DNA from: Bacteroidales bacterium
GTDB taxonomy: Bacteria; Bacteroidota; Bacteroidia; Bacteroidales; UBA10428
Length of the DNA: 64,000 bases
Assembly: GCA_035299085.1 (NCBI GenBank)
Contig: DATGXG010000013.1
Location: 62,001-126,000 of the forward strand
Reading direction: 5' to 3'
Shown: piece by piece, positions 51,472-60,511 of the stretch
Layout of the letters: the number at the start of each line of letters is the position of its first letter
Position numbering within the stretch: position 1 is the stretch's first letter
Notes under the pieces: model-generated
What the model saw: the letters and a program-made list of their open reading frames with translations, nothing else
The model's database searches: none
Told to the model about the DNA's origin: nothing
Made by a program: the position numbers and the translations under genes

Positions 51472-51978
51472 AATCCAGTTTTTCCTGAAGAACCAGGCAA
51501 AGGCGTAGGCGGATCCAAAAATCGCCATCATGGTTACAAAACCTGCCACGCTGAGCACAGCCATACCGGACAGTGCCGCACCGCTTGTGCACCCTCGTGC
51601 CAGCTGGGCCCCGTATACGAAAAACATTCCCCCGATATAAGCGAAAATCAGTCGTTTTGCATTTGAAACCCGTGGTCCCTTTTCGATTTTAAATTTCAAT
51701 CTTCGTGACAAAGCGCCTGATATAAAGCCGCCCGCCAACACCCCCAGGATAACGAATGTGAGCCAGTTGGTAAAAGGTTTTTCACCGTTTTCAAAATATT
51801 TGCTGTAGAAAGCCGATTTTTCAGCGTGCGGCTTGTCCACCGCTCCTACAATAGAAACAACACAATATTTCAGACCTCCGCTGGCACCAAGTCCCCTGCC
51901 TGCAAGAAACATGGAGGTAAGAAGGACAAGCCCAAGCAAGGTGCCGGCCAGGTAAGGATTCATGTAATTCGTTTTCAT
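51469..51978 (-). CDS. YedE/YeeE-family sulfur transporter, first half
   Basis: 169 aa from ATG at 51978; an in-frame Met five residues on (MNPYLAGTLLG) is also possible. Another 17 codons upstream are open but lack support. There are four membrane helices. GARGCTSG-like sequence (QLARGCTSGAALSGMAVLSVAGF) contains the conserved Cys of the N-terminal half of YeeE. A sizeable hydrophilic loop (VDKPHAEKSAFYSKYFENGEKPFTN) follows helix 1. Together with 50776-51372 it should form a complete thiosulfate or related sulfur-compound channel. The stop codon lies in a REP-like repeat, so the C-terminus may have been trimmed by its insertion. Confidence 0.84.
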   Translation of the reverse strand: MKTNYMNPYLAGTLLGLVLLTSMFLAGRGLGASGGLKYCVVSIVGAVDKPHAEKSAFYSKYFENGEKPFTNWLTFVILGVLAGGFISGALSRRLKFKIEKGPRVSNAKRLIFAYIGGMFFVYGAQLARGCTSGAALSGMAVLSVAGFVTMMAIFGSAYAFAWFFRKNWI

Positions 51979-52075
51979 GCGGTTAAGATTTGATGTTAAA
52001 GATAAATCATAAGAAACTATTACAGTCACGCTTAACAGAAAATTAACAAGGTGTATATCGTACCCGGTAATTTTT

Positions 52076-52083
52076 TACATTTG
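52076..52083 (+). promoter_or_regulatory. Bacteroidota -7 box upstream of yccF-like gene
   Basis: TACATTTG matches TAnnTTTG exactly, 22 nt before the ATG at 52106. There is no clear -33 TTTG. Confidence 0.45.
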
Positions 52084-52105
52084 ATATAATAAACCCTTTT
52101 TTCAC

Positions 52106-52480
52106 ATGCGCTTTTTAGGAAATATTATCTGGCTTATTTTTGGCGGACTTGCTACTGCCATTGAATATATAATGGCCAGTGTTGCCTTAATGATTACTAT
52201 CATAGGGATCCCGTTTGCCTTACAAACCCTGAAGCTGGCAGTTCTCGAAATCTGGCCATTCGGGGCAGAAATCAGAATACGGGAAAATCAACCCGGTTGT
52301 ATTTCAACACTCATGAATTTCATATGGCTGTTTGTGGGTGGCATACCCATTTTTCTCACCCACCTGTTTTTCGGAATATTACTTGGAATCACCATCATCG
52401 GAATTCCATGGGCGAAACAGCATTTTAAACTGGCAGGTCTTGCCCTTACACCTTTTGGGAGAGAAGTTATTTACAGGTAA
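52106..52480 (+). CDS. yccF: YccF-domain inner-membrane protein
   Basis: 124 aa containing two tandem YccF repeats: MRFLGNIIWLIFGGLATAIEYIMASVALMITIIGIPFALQTLKLAVLEIWPFG and TLMNFIWLFVGGIPIFLTHLFFGILLGITIIGIPWAKQHFKLAGLALTPFG. Each has the GIPxAxQxxKLAxLxxxPFG signature. This is the usual length and arrangement of YccF (DUF307). The function is unknown. It is monocistronic, convergent with the sensor kinase that ends at 52490. Confidence 0.93.
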   Translation: MRFLGNIIWLIFGGLATAIEYIMASVALMITIIGIPFALQTLKLAVLEIWPFGAEIRIRENQPGCISTLMNFIWLFVGGIPIFLTHLFFGILLGITIIGIPWAKQHFKLAGLALTPFGREVIYR

Positions 52481-52489
52481 TATACCCTG

Positions 52490-53851
52490 TTATAATTCGA
52501 TGTTAAAGGTTGTGTAATCGTTTTCCTTTGATATAACAGACAATGAACCATTATGAAGTTTGATTACTTCCTGGCATATGGATAGTCCGATACCTGATCC
52601 ATCTTTTTTGGTTGTGAAAAAGGGAACAAAGATTTTGTCCTGAATCGATTGAGGAATATAAGGACCATTGTTTGAAACACTGATCTTTACACGGTTTTTC
52701 TGAAAAACTCGCATTTCAATCCGGATCAGCCGGTCACCTTCTGTTTCACTGACTGCGTCAATGGCGTTATTTAAAAGGTTGATCATTACCTGGTTCATCA
52801 GGTTCTTGTCAATGGCTACATTTTTGATCCTGTTATCTTTGATGATCTCGAAAAGGATACGGTTCTCCTTCATTTTCTCACTGAAGGCAATTCGCACCTG
52901 GTCCATCCATTCACCTGTATCAACGCTATGGATTACCGGTTTCGGCAGTTTTGAAATCTTCCTGTAGTTTTCAATAAATGTTTTCAGGCCGGTACTGTGT
53001 TCATCAATCAGATTCACCCCTTTTTGTGTTATTTCAAGAGATGATGCATCAAGATCACTTAAGGTGACCGGGTTACCGTCTTTAAACAGGAATGACTGCA
53101 AAGTCTTTGAAGCTGATGTGATGGGTGAAATAACATTCATAATTTCATGGGTCATCACGCTGATCAGTTTGCGGTATGACTCAATTTCCCGTGTTTCCAT
53201 TTCATACCGGATGTCCTGAACCGAAATAAGCTTTAAGACCTGGTTATCCTTTTTAAGCAGTGTTGCTTTAAAGTTGAGAAGCATAAGTTCATTTCCTATG
53301 ACCTGTTTGTAAATCATATCATGTCCTGCATTCAGAAGACAAAGCGCATCAAAGAACTCAGGATTCCGGTTTTTCAATTGCATGGGATTCGTGCTTTCTG
53401 CCGAAATTCCGGCATAATGGCAGGCTGAATCATTGATCAGTTCGATGTGATTTTGTTCATTCAAAACAACAAAACCCGTAGCTGAATTCTTTATCAGGGC
53501 TTTATAGTAATTTTCATTGTATTCAAGTTGCATGCGGATTGATTGGAAATGGCGGTTGGCTTCATTCATTTTTTCATGCAGCCTCGAAAGGGTGCGGTTT
53601 TTTATATTTACCGGAAACTGCTGGGTTGTATCATTGTTTTTGAGTGATGTAAAAAAGAAAGCCACCTGCCTGTTCGTTCTTTCTGTGCTCTGTAAAAAGT
53701 TATACAATGCAAAAACCGCCGGTATGAATAATCCGGCAGAAACTCCGGGCAAAGATTTGCCCCACAGATAACCGGAAGCGATGAACAACAAAACAGCAAC
53801 CGATAATAAAGGCAACCGGTGCTCAAAATAGATTATTCTCTCAGAGGCCAT
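52490..53851 (-). CDS. PAS-containing sensor histidine kinase (NtrB-like partner of the sigma-54 regulator)
   Basis: 453 aa from the ATG at 53851, overlapping the regulator stop by 11 nt; a 30-codon extension further upstream lies wholly within the regulator gene and is rejected. Two helices near the N-terminus (LPLLSVAVLLFIASGYLW; LFIPAVFALYNFL) are followed by a PAS domain (~105-215: LIKNSATGFVVLNEQNHIELINDSA), a HisKA-like segment with phospho-acceptor His in VMTHEIMNVISPIT near residue 233, and a HATPase (NQVMINLLNNAIDAV, then FTTKKDGSGIGLSICQEVIKLHNG). It phosphorylates, by context, the NtrC-type protein at 53841-55199. Confidence 0.93.
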   Translation of the reverse strand: MASERIIYFEHRLPLLSVAVLLFIASGYLWGKSLPGVSAGLFIPAVFALYNFLQSTERTNRQVAFFFTSLKNNDTTQQFPVNIKNRTLSRLHEKMNEANRHFQSIRMQLEYNENYYKALIKNSATGFVVLNEQNHIELINDSACHYAGISAESTNPMQLKNRNPEFFDALCLLNAGHDMIYKQVIGNELMLLNFKATLLKKDNQVLKLISVQDIRYEMETREIESYRKLISVMTHEIMNVISPITSASKTLQSFLFKDGNPVTLSDLDASSLEITQKGVNLIDEHSTGLKTFIENYRKISKLPKPVIHSVDTGEWMDQVRIAFSEKMKENRILFEIIKDNRIKNVAIDKNLMNQVMINLLNNAIDAVSETEGDRLIRIEMRVFQKNRVKISVSNNGPYIPQSIQDKIFVPFFTTKKDGSGIGLSICQEVIKLHNGSLSVISKENDYTTFNIEL

Positions 53852-55199
53852 ATTTTTTGATTTTGTTGTAAAGCGTTTGACGTGTGATTCCCAGTTGCTC
53901 TGCAGCAGCTGTCTGGTTCCAGGCATTGCGGACCAGGGCATTTTGTATCATTTTTTTCTCCATGTCATCCAGGGTGACGGCCGTTACCGGAGATGATGTT
54001 TCATCATTTCCGGGGAAGAAATCAGATGCCCGGAGAACTGGATTTTCGGCAAGGATGACCGCTTTTTCAATAGTGTGCTGTAATTGCCGGATATTTCCCG
54101 GCCAGGGATTGGACCTGAGCCTCTCAAGGGCATCCTCCCCTATTTTTAAACCGGTTTTATCATACCGGTTTTCATATATCTTCAGGAAATGGTTGGCCAG
54201 GTCTTCAATGTCTTCCGGCCTTTCACGTAAGGGCGGTATATGTATCTGTATTGTATTCAGCCTGTACAGGAGGTCCTGCCTGAATTGTCCCGCAGAAACC
54301 ATTTGGCTGAGGCCTTTATTCGTTGCACTTACCAACCGGATGTCAATCGGAATATCTGAAGTTGAGCCTACCGGTGATATTTTTCGTGTTTGTAAAACAG
54401 TCAAAAGCTTCGATTGCATGTGCAGCGGAATGTTGCCTATCTCATCCAGGAACAAAGTGCCTTTGTCTGCAACCAGGAACCTGCCTGTTTTATCCTCAAA
54501 TGCATTGGTGAAAGAGCCCTTCTTATGCCCGAAAAGTTCGCTTTCAAAAAGAGTTTCAGTTAACGCTGAGAGATCAACAAGGACAAACATTTCAGAAGAA
54601 CGGCCCGATATGCGGTGAATCTCTTTTGCTATGACCTCTTTGCCCGTCCCGTTTTCACCTGTGATCAGCACATTGGCCTCAGTGGCAGCTACTTTTGAAA
54701 CCACCTGCATGATGCTTTTCATTGCCTGTGACTTGCCTGTAACAACGGGATCATAGCGAACCGCTTCGCTTTTGATCTGATTCTCCCTTGATTTAAGCCG
54801 TGCAATTTCTCTGCCCGATTTCCGAAGCCTGTAAACAGACTGGATTGTTGCCATGAGTTTATTGTTATCCCATGGTTTCAGAACAAAATCTGCAGCTCCC
54901 TCTTTAAGTGCTTTAACGGCAAGTTCAATGTCGCCATAGGCTGTAATCATTATAACTTCAAGGTTAGGATGCTTCTTCTTGACTTCCCTCAGCCAGTAAA
55001 TCCCTTCATTTCCTGTATTTATACCGGCTTTAAAATTCATATCGAGCAGAAGAATGTCATAATCCTTCTTTTCGAGTTCCTGCAAAAGAAGATTAGGATT
55101 CGGAAGAAGTCCGATATGCGAAAAACTTTTATTGAGTAACAATTGCAACGCATTCAGAATTCCCTTGTTGTCGTCTGCTATAAGGATGTTTCCTTCCAT
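53841..55199 (-). CDS. Sigma-54-dependent response regulator (NtrC family)
   Basis: 452 aa. The receiver domain (1-~120) has acidic DDN, phospho-acceptor Asp in LLLDMNF near residue 52 and the Lys in VLKPW. The AAA+ domain (~148-385) has Walker A GENGTGKE near 180 and Walker B LFLDEIGN. The sigma-54 contact loop, GAFTGA in NtrC, here reads GSFTNA (near 229). The C-terminal Fis-type helix-turn-helix is NQTAAAEQLGITRQTLYNKIKKYGL. It activates sigma-54 promoters when phosphorylated. The sigma-54 site at 55342-55357, facing the divergent ABC genes, is the obvious target. Confidence 0.95.
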   Translation of the reverse strand: MEGNILIADDNKGILNALQLLLNKSFSHIGLLPNPNLLLQELEKKDYDILLLDMNFKAGINTGNEGIYWLREVKKKHPNLEVIMITAYGDIELAVKALKEGAADFVLKPWDNNKLMATIQSVYRLRKSGREIARLKSRENQIKSEAVRYDPVVTGKSQAMKSIMQVVSKVAATEANVLITGENGTGKEVIAKEIHRISGRSSEMFVLVDLSALTETLFESELFGHKKGSFTNAFEDKTGRFLVADKGTLFLDEIGNIPLHMQSKLLTVLQTRKISPVGSTSDIPIDIRLVSATNKGLSQMVSAGQFRQDLLYRLNTIQIHIPPLRERPEDIEDLANHFLKIYENRYDKTGLKIGEDALERLRSNPWPGNIRQLQHTIEKAVILAENPVLRASDFFPGNDETSSPVTAVTLDDMEKKMIQNALVRNAWNQTAAAEQLGITRQTLYNKIKKYGL

Positions 55200-55271
55200 T
55201 GTCAGGTTAAGAGGTTTAAAGGTTCAGAGGTTCAGAAAGAATAGATAAATGTAAAAAAAATTCACGATTAA

Positions 55272-55290
55272 CTGTAAAAATATTTTACAG
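55272..55290. promoter_or_regulatory. Palindromic candidate enhancer site for the NtrC-type regulator
   Basis: The 8-bp arms CTGTAAAA and TTTTACAG flank a 3-nt centre, about 52-70 bp upstream of the sigma-54 -24 element and between the divergent regulator and its presumed target genes. The position suits an upstream activating sequence. Confidence 0.5.
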
Positions 55291-55341
55291 CGGATGAAAA
55301 GGTATTCTTTTAACATACTATGATACAGCGTATTAAAATCA

Positions 55342-55357
55342 TGGCATGGAAGTAGCA
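55342..55357 (+). promoter_or_regulatory. Sigma-54 (-24/-12) promoter of the ABC/FtsX operon
   Basis: TGGCATGGAAGTAGCA matches TGGCACrNNNNTTGCw at all but two informative positions. GG (55343-55344) and GC (55355-55356) are separated by exactly 10 nt. The predicted start near 55368 lies 15 nt before the ATG at 55383. Confidence 0.75.
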
Positions 55358-55382
55358 TATGATTTTTCAAACCTAACATAAA

Positions 55383-56090
55383 ATGATTAAAACTGTCAAT
55401 CTTACAAAAATCTTCAGAACCGAACTGATCGAAACCACCGCATTGCTGAACGTGAATTTCGAGGTCAGGCCCGGAGAATTTGTAGCTATAATGGGACCAT
55501 CGGGATGCGGTAAGTCAACACTGCTTAATATTCTTGGTCTGCTGGATAAACCCGATAAAGGCGAATACTATTTTAACGGAACCGGCATTGCAGGGATGAA
55601 TGAACGACAGCTGACCAATCTGAGAAAAGGTAATATTGGCTTTGTTTTCCAGAGTTTTAACCTGATTGATGAACTGACAGTGTTTGAAAATATTGAACTT
55701 CCCCTGATAGCGTTGAATCATTCAAGGTCAAGACGGAGAAAAACAGTAGATGAGATACTTGAAAAAATGCAGATCGGTCACCGGAGGGATCATTTTCCGA
55801 GGCAGCTATCAGGTGGACAGCAACAGCGTGTAGCGGTATCCCGGGCATTGATTACCAGGCCTGCATTGATCCTGGCGGATGAGCCCACAGGAAATCTGGA
55901 TTCCCAAAACGGTGAGCAGGTAATGGCATTGCTTGAGCAGTTGAATATGGAAGGAACCACTGTTGTAATGGTCACCCACTCCATCAGTCATGCCGAAAGA
56001 GCGCACAGGATCGTTAACCTGTTCGACGGACATATTATAGCAGAAAGGCTTGACAGGAGTTTTGAACCACAGACACACTTCAATAATTAA
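55383..56090 (+). CDS. ABC transporter ATP-binding protein (LolD/MacB type)
   Basis: 235 aa, a single ABC domain: A-loop and opening MIKTVNLTKIFRTELIETTALLNVNFEVRPGEF, Walker A GPSGCGKST near residue 40, Q-loop VFQSFNL, signature LSGGQQQRVAVSRAL, Walker B ALILADEPTGNLDS and H-loop VMVTHSISHAERA. This subgroup works with FtsX/MacB-type permeases in lipoprotein release, efflux by mechanotransmission or envelope stress. The permease gene begins 4 nt after its stop. A sigma-54 promoter lies immediately upstream. Confidence 0.95.
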   Translation: MIKTVNLTKIFRTELIETTALLNVNFEVRPGEFVAIMGPSGCGKSTLLNILGLLDKPDKGEYYFNGTGIAGMNERQLTNLRKGNIGFVFQSFNLIDELTVFENIELPLIALNHSRSRRRKTVDEILEKMQIGHRRDHFPRQLSGGQQQRVAVSRALITRPALILADEPTGNLDSQNGEQVMALLEQLNMEGTTVVMVTHSISHAERAHRIVNLFDGHIIAERLDRSFEPQTHFNN

Positions 56091-56094
56091 GAAT

Positions 56095-58473
56095 ATGTTC
56101 AGGCAATCATTTTACATCATATTCAGGAGGTTTTTCAAAGACCCTGTATTCTCTGTGATAACCCTGTCGAATCTGGCCCTTGGCTTCGCCACCTTTATAA
56201 TTCTGGTTCAGTTTCTGAATACAATGCGGAATTGGGACAAGCATAATGTGAATTATGACCGGATATACAGGGTTCAGTTATTCCAGGATCAGAAAGAAAA
56301 CGTTGTTTCTCACTCGAGCAGCATAACAGCCGCCTTGAGCCGTAATGATCTTCCACGTCTTGCGGCTGTTGAAAAGATAGTCCTTATGCATGATGTAGGA
56401 GATAATAACAAAGATGGCGTTTTTCTTTCTGTTGACCGGAAAAACGAAATCATGGTCCGGTATGGTTTTTACGCTGATCAGACTGTTTTTGATGTATTTA
56501 CATTTCATTTTCTTGAAGGAGATCCCACACAAGCCCTTATCCGTCCGAATACGATTGTGCTCTCAAAATCGGTGGCAGACAAACTTTTCCCGGACGGGCA
56601 GGCGGCTGGAAAACAAATGTATGCCGAGAATAAGGTGGTATTGACGGTGACGGGTGTTTACGAGGATATTCCGCAAACTTCGACATGGCAACCACGGTTC
56701 TTACTGCCCATGCTTTCTTTTACTGAATTTACGGGCTGGAAAGACTATGAAAATAATTATTGGGCTTATAGTTTCTATACCTATGTTTTATTAAAGCCGA
56801 ATGCTGACCCGGCAGATGTGGATAACAAAATTCATGATGCCCTTAAAAATTACAATAAAGATCACTATCCGTATTTAAGGCCTATGTCGCAGTTATATTT
56901 AAGGCCGTATTTTGATAGAGATTTTATGGTAGCTGTAGCACTGTTTCTTTTCACGGCCATACTGATTCTTACCCTTTCATCCATTAACTATATCAATCTT
57001 CAGACTGCCAATTCATCGACGCGGTTCCGGGAAATCGGCATAAAAAAGGCAGTAGGTTTTTCAAGGAAACAACTTTGGTACCAGTTTATGCTTGAATCGG
57101 TTGGCCTTGCCTTTCTAGGCGGGTTAATCGGTATTCTCCTGGCCCATCTGTCATACAATGCTTTCAACCAGATGATCCAGGCCAAAATTATTACTTCGAT
57201 CTTTGGTGACTGGAAATTACTGGGATTTGTTTTATTAGTATCCGTTGCAACCGGATTTTTATCGGGGCTCTATCCGGCGTATGCCATTTCAAAATTCAAT
57301 CCTGTTTCCGCATTGAAACAGAAACTTGTCCAGGCTGAAACCAATGGAATAAGCCTTAAAAAAGTTCTTGTAACCTTACAATTCAGCATTTCAATCTTCC
57401 TCCTTGCTTCAGGCTTTATCATCTACAGGCAAACCTATCATATGGTCCATTTCAATATGGGTTTTAATTCCGAACAGGTAATGTTTGCCAATATCATTAC
57501 TGAAAAGAAAGGTTCATTTAGTGCACTCAGGGAACAGTTGCTTAAACATCCGGAAATCGCAGACGCCTCGGTTTCCGATTATATTCCTTTCGTACTTCCT
57601 GGTGGTGATGAACTTAACTGGGAAGGTGCCAGCAGTCCGGACGAGCAGGTATTTGTGAGGTTTTACAATGTGAGTTATGATTATGTAAATACCTGGGATA
57701 TGAAAATAGTGAAGGGACGAAATTTCTCCAGGGATTACCCCGGTGATGCCGAAAAATGTATTCTGAATGAGACTGCAGTGAAAGTCTTTGGCTGGAAAGA
57801 TCCGATCGGGCGCAGGATTAAGATTTGGGAAAAGAATTATGAAGTAATAGGCGTAGTAAAGGATTATGTCGCTTTTTCGGTTCATAACAAACTTGAACCT
57901 CACCTGCTGAAGCTTTTACCGGACAGTATTCATTCGGATAATATTTATGCCGTTCGTTTTATGCCCGGGCAGGAGAAAAAGGCAAGAGAAATAGTAAAGC
58001 AGGAATTCAACAATTTTTTTCCAGATGATGCGTATGAGTTCAAAAACATTCAATATAGGATCCGTACTGAAAATGCAGTGAAAGAATGGAGCCGGTTAAT
58101 GAAAATCAGCGTATTCTTTGCCTTCTGTTCAATAATCATTTCTTCAATAGGATTGTTCGGATTGATGCTTTTCTACACCCGTCATAGACTTAAAGAGATC
58201 GGAATCCGCAAAGTGCTCGGGTTTTCTTACGGACACCTGTATTTCAACATGAGTTCTGAATTCCTGAAACTTCTGTTGATATCAATATTAGTGGCGTGGC
58301 CGGCAGCCTATTATGTTTACATTAAGTTGCCGGGGGCCCATAAATATCACCTGCAGGCATGGGAATTCATAATAGCCACGGCAATTACGCTTACGGTTGC
58401 CATGCTTACAATCAGCTATCAAATCATGAAAGCTCTCAAAACAAGACCGGTTGAAATATTGAAGGATGAGTAA
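56095..58473 (+). CDS. FtsX/MacB-type ABC transporter permease with two periplasmic core domains
   Basis: 792 aa from the ATG at 56095; a 15-codon extension to a TTG inside the ATPase gene is less likely. The N-terminal helix (VITLSNLALGFATFIILVQFL) is followed by a MacB periplasmic core domain (~50-270), three FtsX helices (~280-410: SRKQLWYQFMLESVGLAFLGGLIGILLAHL...), a connecting helix, a second periplasmic domain (~445-660) and the final FtsX block (~670-790: RHRLKEIGIRKVLGFSYGHLY...). This eight-helix double form is common in Bacteroidota. It acts with the ATPase encoded just upstream, probably in envelope transport or stress defence under control of the divergent two-component system. 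Confidence 0.93.
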   Translation: MFRQSFYIIFRRFFKDPVFSVITLSNLALGFATFIILVQFLNTMRNWDKHNVNYDRIYRVQLFQDQKENVVSHSSSITAALSRNDLPRLAAVEKIVLMHDVGDNNKDGVFLSVDRKNEIMVRYGFYADQTVFDVFTFHFLEGDPTQALIRPNTIVLSKSVADKLFPDGQAAGKQMYAENKVVLTVTGVYEDIPQTSTWQPRFLLPMLSFTEFTGWKDYENNYWAYSFYTYVLLKPNADPADVDNKIHDALKNYNKDHYPYLRPMSQLYLRPYFDRDFMVAVALFLFTAILILTLSSINYINLQTANSSTRFREIGIKKAVGFSRKQLWYQFMLESVGLAFLGGLIGILLAHLSYNAFNQMIQAKIITSIFGDWKLLGFVLLVSVATGFLSGLYPAYAISKFNPVSALKQKLVQAETNGISLKKVLVTLQFSISIFLLASGFIIYRQTYHMVHFNMGFNSEQVMFANIITEKKGSFSALREQLLKHPEIADASVSDYIPFVLPGGDELNWEGASSPDEQVFVRFYNVSYDYVNTWDMKIVKGRNFSRDYPGDAEKCILNETAVKVFGWKDPIGRRIKIWEKNYEVIGVVKDYVAFSVHNKLEPHLLKLLPDSIHSDNIYAVRFMPGQEKKAREIVKQEFNNFFPDDAYEFKNIQYRIRTENAVKEWSRLMKISVFFAFCSIIISSIGLFGLMLFYTRHRLKEIGIRKVLGFSYGHLYFNMSSEFLKLLLISILVAWPAAYYVYIKLPGAHKYHLQAWEFIIATAITLTVAMLTISYQIMKALKTRPVEILKDE

Positions 58474-58494
58474 TCAACGATAGAGAAAATATTT

Positions 58495-58502
58495 TAGGTT
58501 TG
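58495..58502 (+). promoter_or_regulatory. Bacteroidota -7 box upstream of LtaS-like gene
   Basis: TAGGTTTG matches TAnnTTTG exactly, 17 nt before the ATG at 58520. No -33 TTTG is found at the correct distance. Confidence 0.4.
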
Positions 58503-58519
58503 TACTCCAAATCTGAGAT

Positions 58520-60451
58520 ATGCATAATTATACGCAACATGTATGGCTTCTTGTAAAAAGGTTCATACTGTTAATCCTCTTGTATTTCATTTCACGCCTG
58601 TTCTTTTATATTCTGAACGCATCGTATTTCAATGATATCAGTTTTCTGAGACTTAGCAAAGATTTTATCTATGGAACCCGGTTTGACATCGCGGCAATTG
58701 TTTTCACGAATTTTTTTATGCTAGCCTTCCTGGTTCCGGGTACTTACAAAAATCATAAAATTGCGCTCGTTACAGCGGATATCCTGTTTTTCACAATCAA
58801 CTCGGTAGCTATTCTTTCAAACCTGGTCGATTCCAAATTCTTTGATTTCATTAATAAAAGATCCACAACAGCCATTTTCTCGCTCATGAGCGGTGATACC
58901 GGGGTGTGGAAGCTTATTCCCCGGTTTATGCGGGATTACTGGTATATAGCTTTGTCATGGGTATTTTTGTTGGTTGTGATGTGGAAATTAAGGCCTGTGC
59001 TGCCAACCGTGAAACTTGTACGTGAAAAGATGACTCTGAAATCACTTGGCAAGCAATCTGCTATTTTTATTTTTGTAGCTCTTCTTATGGTGTTGGGGGC
59101 AAGAGGGACCAAATTGAAACCTATCGGTATGGCAGATGCGGCAAGTTATACCGAACTGAAGTGTGTTCCCCTGCTGATCAATACGCCATTCTCACTGATT
59201 AAAACGGTTGAAAACGAAAATCTTTCAGAGGTTAATTATTATACACCGGAAGAGCTGAAGAAGATTTACTCCCCCATTCATAACAATCCTGTGCATGGTA
59301 AATTCAGAAAAATGAATGTGGTCATTTTCATTCTTGAAAGCTTTTCTAAGGAGTATTGCGGTTATCTGGGAGGATTGAAAGGATTCACGCCGAACCTTGA
59401 TTCAATACTGGACCAATCGCTTGTTTTTACGAATGCCTATGCCAACGGTACGCAATCCTATGAAGCAATGCCGGCAATTATAGCGGGCATACCCAGTCTG
59501 ATGGACCGCCCCTACAGCGGTTCAAATTATGCCGATAACATCATCGAAAGTCTGCCGGGTTTGCTTAAATCCAGGGGATACCAGGCATCTTTTTTTCATG
59601 GGGGAAACAATGGCACCATGAATTTTGAAAATTTTGCGCATATAGCCGGTATCGAAAACTACTATGGAAGGAAAGAATATAATGATGACCGCGATTACGA
59701 CGGGCACTGGGGTATCTGGGACGAACCTTTCCTCGGGTATTATGCCCGCAAACTGGATAGTTTTCGCGAGCCGTTCTTTTCTGCTGTTTTTACTTTGTCA
59801 TCACACCATCCTTATTCAATTCCTGATAAATATGCAGGCAAATTCAGAAAAGGCGATTTACCTGTTTTGCAGACGATAGCCTATGCCGATTTTGCGCTGG
59901 GTGAATTCTTTAAAACAGCCTGTAAGATGGACTGGTATAACAATACGCTGTTTGTTTTCACGGCCGATCATGCTGCCCAGGCTATAAATCAGACCTACAA
60001 CAGCACAACCGGTATGTTTGCGATTCCCATTGCATTTTTCAGTCCCTCAGATTCATCCTTAAGGGGCAGAAATAGTGAAACGGCGCAACAAATTGATATC
60101 ATGCCTTCGGTTTTGGATTACCTGCATTATGAGGGTGAGTACTTTGCATTTGGTGAAAGCTTGTTAAACAATACCATAACCCACCGGAGCATCAGCTATG
60201 TAAACGGCGTTTATCAGCTGATCGAAGATGAGAATGTAATGCAGTTTGATGGCAAAAACGTAATTGCTTTTTATAAAAAAAGTCAGGAAGGAAAGGTGAA
60301 TTTAGCCGTTGATCCAGGCGGAAATAGTAAAGAATTCGGTGTAATGGAATCGCATCTGAAGGCGATTTTGCAGACTTATAAGAGTTGTTTAATTCATAAC
60401 CGGATGAGCGTTGAGCAAAATATGAAGGCAACAGGGGAAAATTCCTTTTGA
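58520..60451 (+). CDS. LtaS-family (sulfatase-fold) membrane phosphotransferase
   Basis: 643 aa. Five membrane helices (~residues 10-205) precede an extracytoplasmic alkaline-phosphatase/sulfatase-fold domain (~265-560): MNVVIFILESFSKEYCGYLGG (metal Glu), GFTPNLDSIL, the nucleophile region ANGTQSYEAMPAIIAGIPSL with Thr near residue 311, FHGGNNGTMNF, TLSSHHPYSIPDKY and TADHAAQ (metal Asp-His). Related enzymes transfer phosphoglycerol or phosphoethanolamine from lipids to surface glycans or lipids. In a Gram-negative host without teichoic acid it more likely modifies a glycan, lipid or glucan. It appears monocistronic. Confidence 0.9.
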   Translation: MHNYTQHVWLLVKRFILLILLYFISRLFFYILNASYFNDISFLRLSKDFIYGTRFDIAAIVFTNFFMLAFLVPGTYKNHKIALVTADILFFTINSVAILSNLVDSKFFDFINKRSTTAIFSLMSGDTGVWKLIPRFMRDYWYIALSWVFLLVVMWKLRPVLPTVKLVREKMTLKSLGKQSAIFIFVALLMVLGARGTKLKPIGMADAASYTELKCVPLLINTPFSLIKTVENENLSEVNYYTPEELKKIYSPIHNNPVHGKFRKMNVVIFILESFSKEYCGYLGGLKGFTPNLDSILDQSLVFTNAYANGTQSYEAMPAIIAGIPSLMDRPYSGSNYADNIIESLPGLLKSRGYQASFFHGGNNGTMNFENFAHIAGIENYYGRKEYNDDRDYDGHWGIWDEPFLGYYARKLDSFREPFFSAVFTLSSHHPYSIPDKYAGKFRKGDLPVLQTIAYADFALGEFFKTACKMDWYNNTLFVFTADHAAQAINQTYNSTTGMFAIPIAFFSPSDSSLRGRNSETAQQIDIMPSVLDYLHYEGEYFAFGESLLNNTITHRSISYVNGVYQLIEDENVMQFDGKNVIAFYKKSQEGKVNLAVDPGGNSKEFGVMESHLKAILQTYKSCLIHNRMSVEQNMKATGENSF

Positions 60452-60511
60452 ATTTCGTTCAAAAAAACTACCTTGATCTCAAATTTTAACTACTCATAAA
60501 ACACTGGAACT

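Noticed and set aside
53884..54618. A 244-codon plus-strand open frame
   Set aside because: It is antisense to the AAA+ domain of the NtrC-type regulator, whose motifs are intact; the plus-strand translation shows no recognisable domain.
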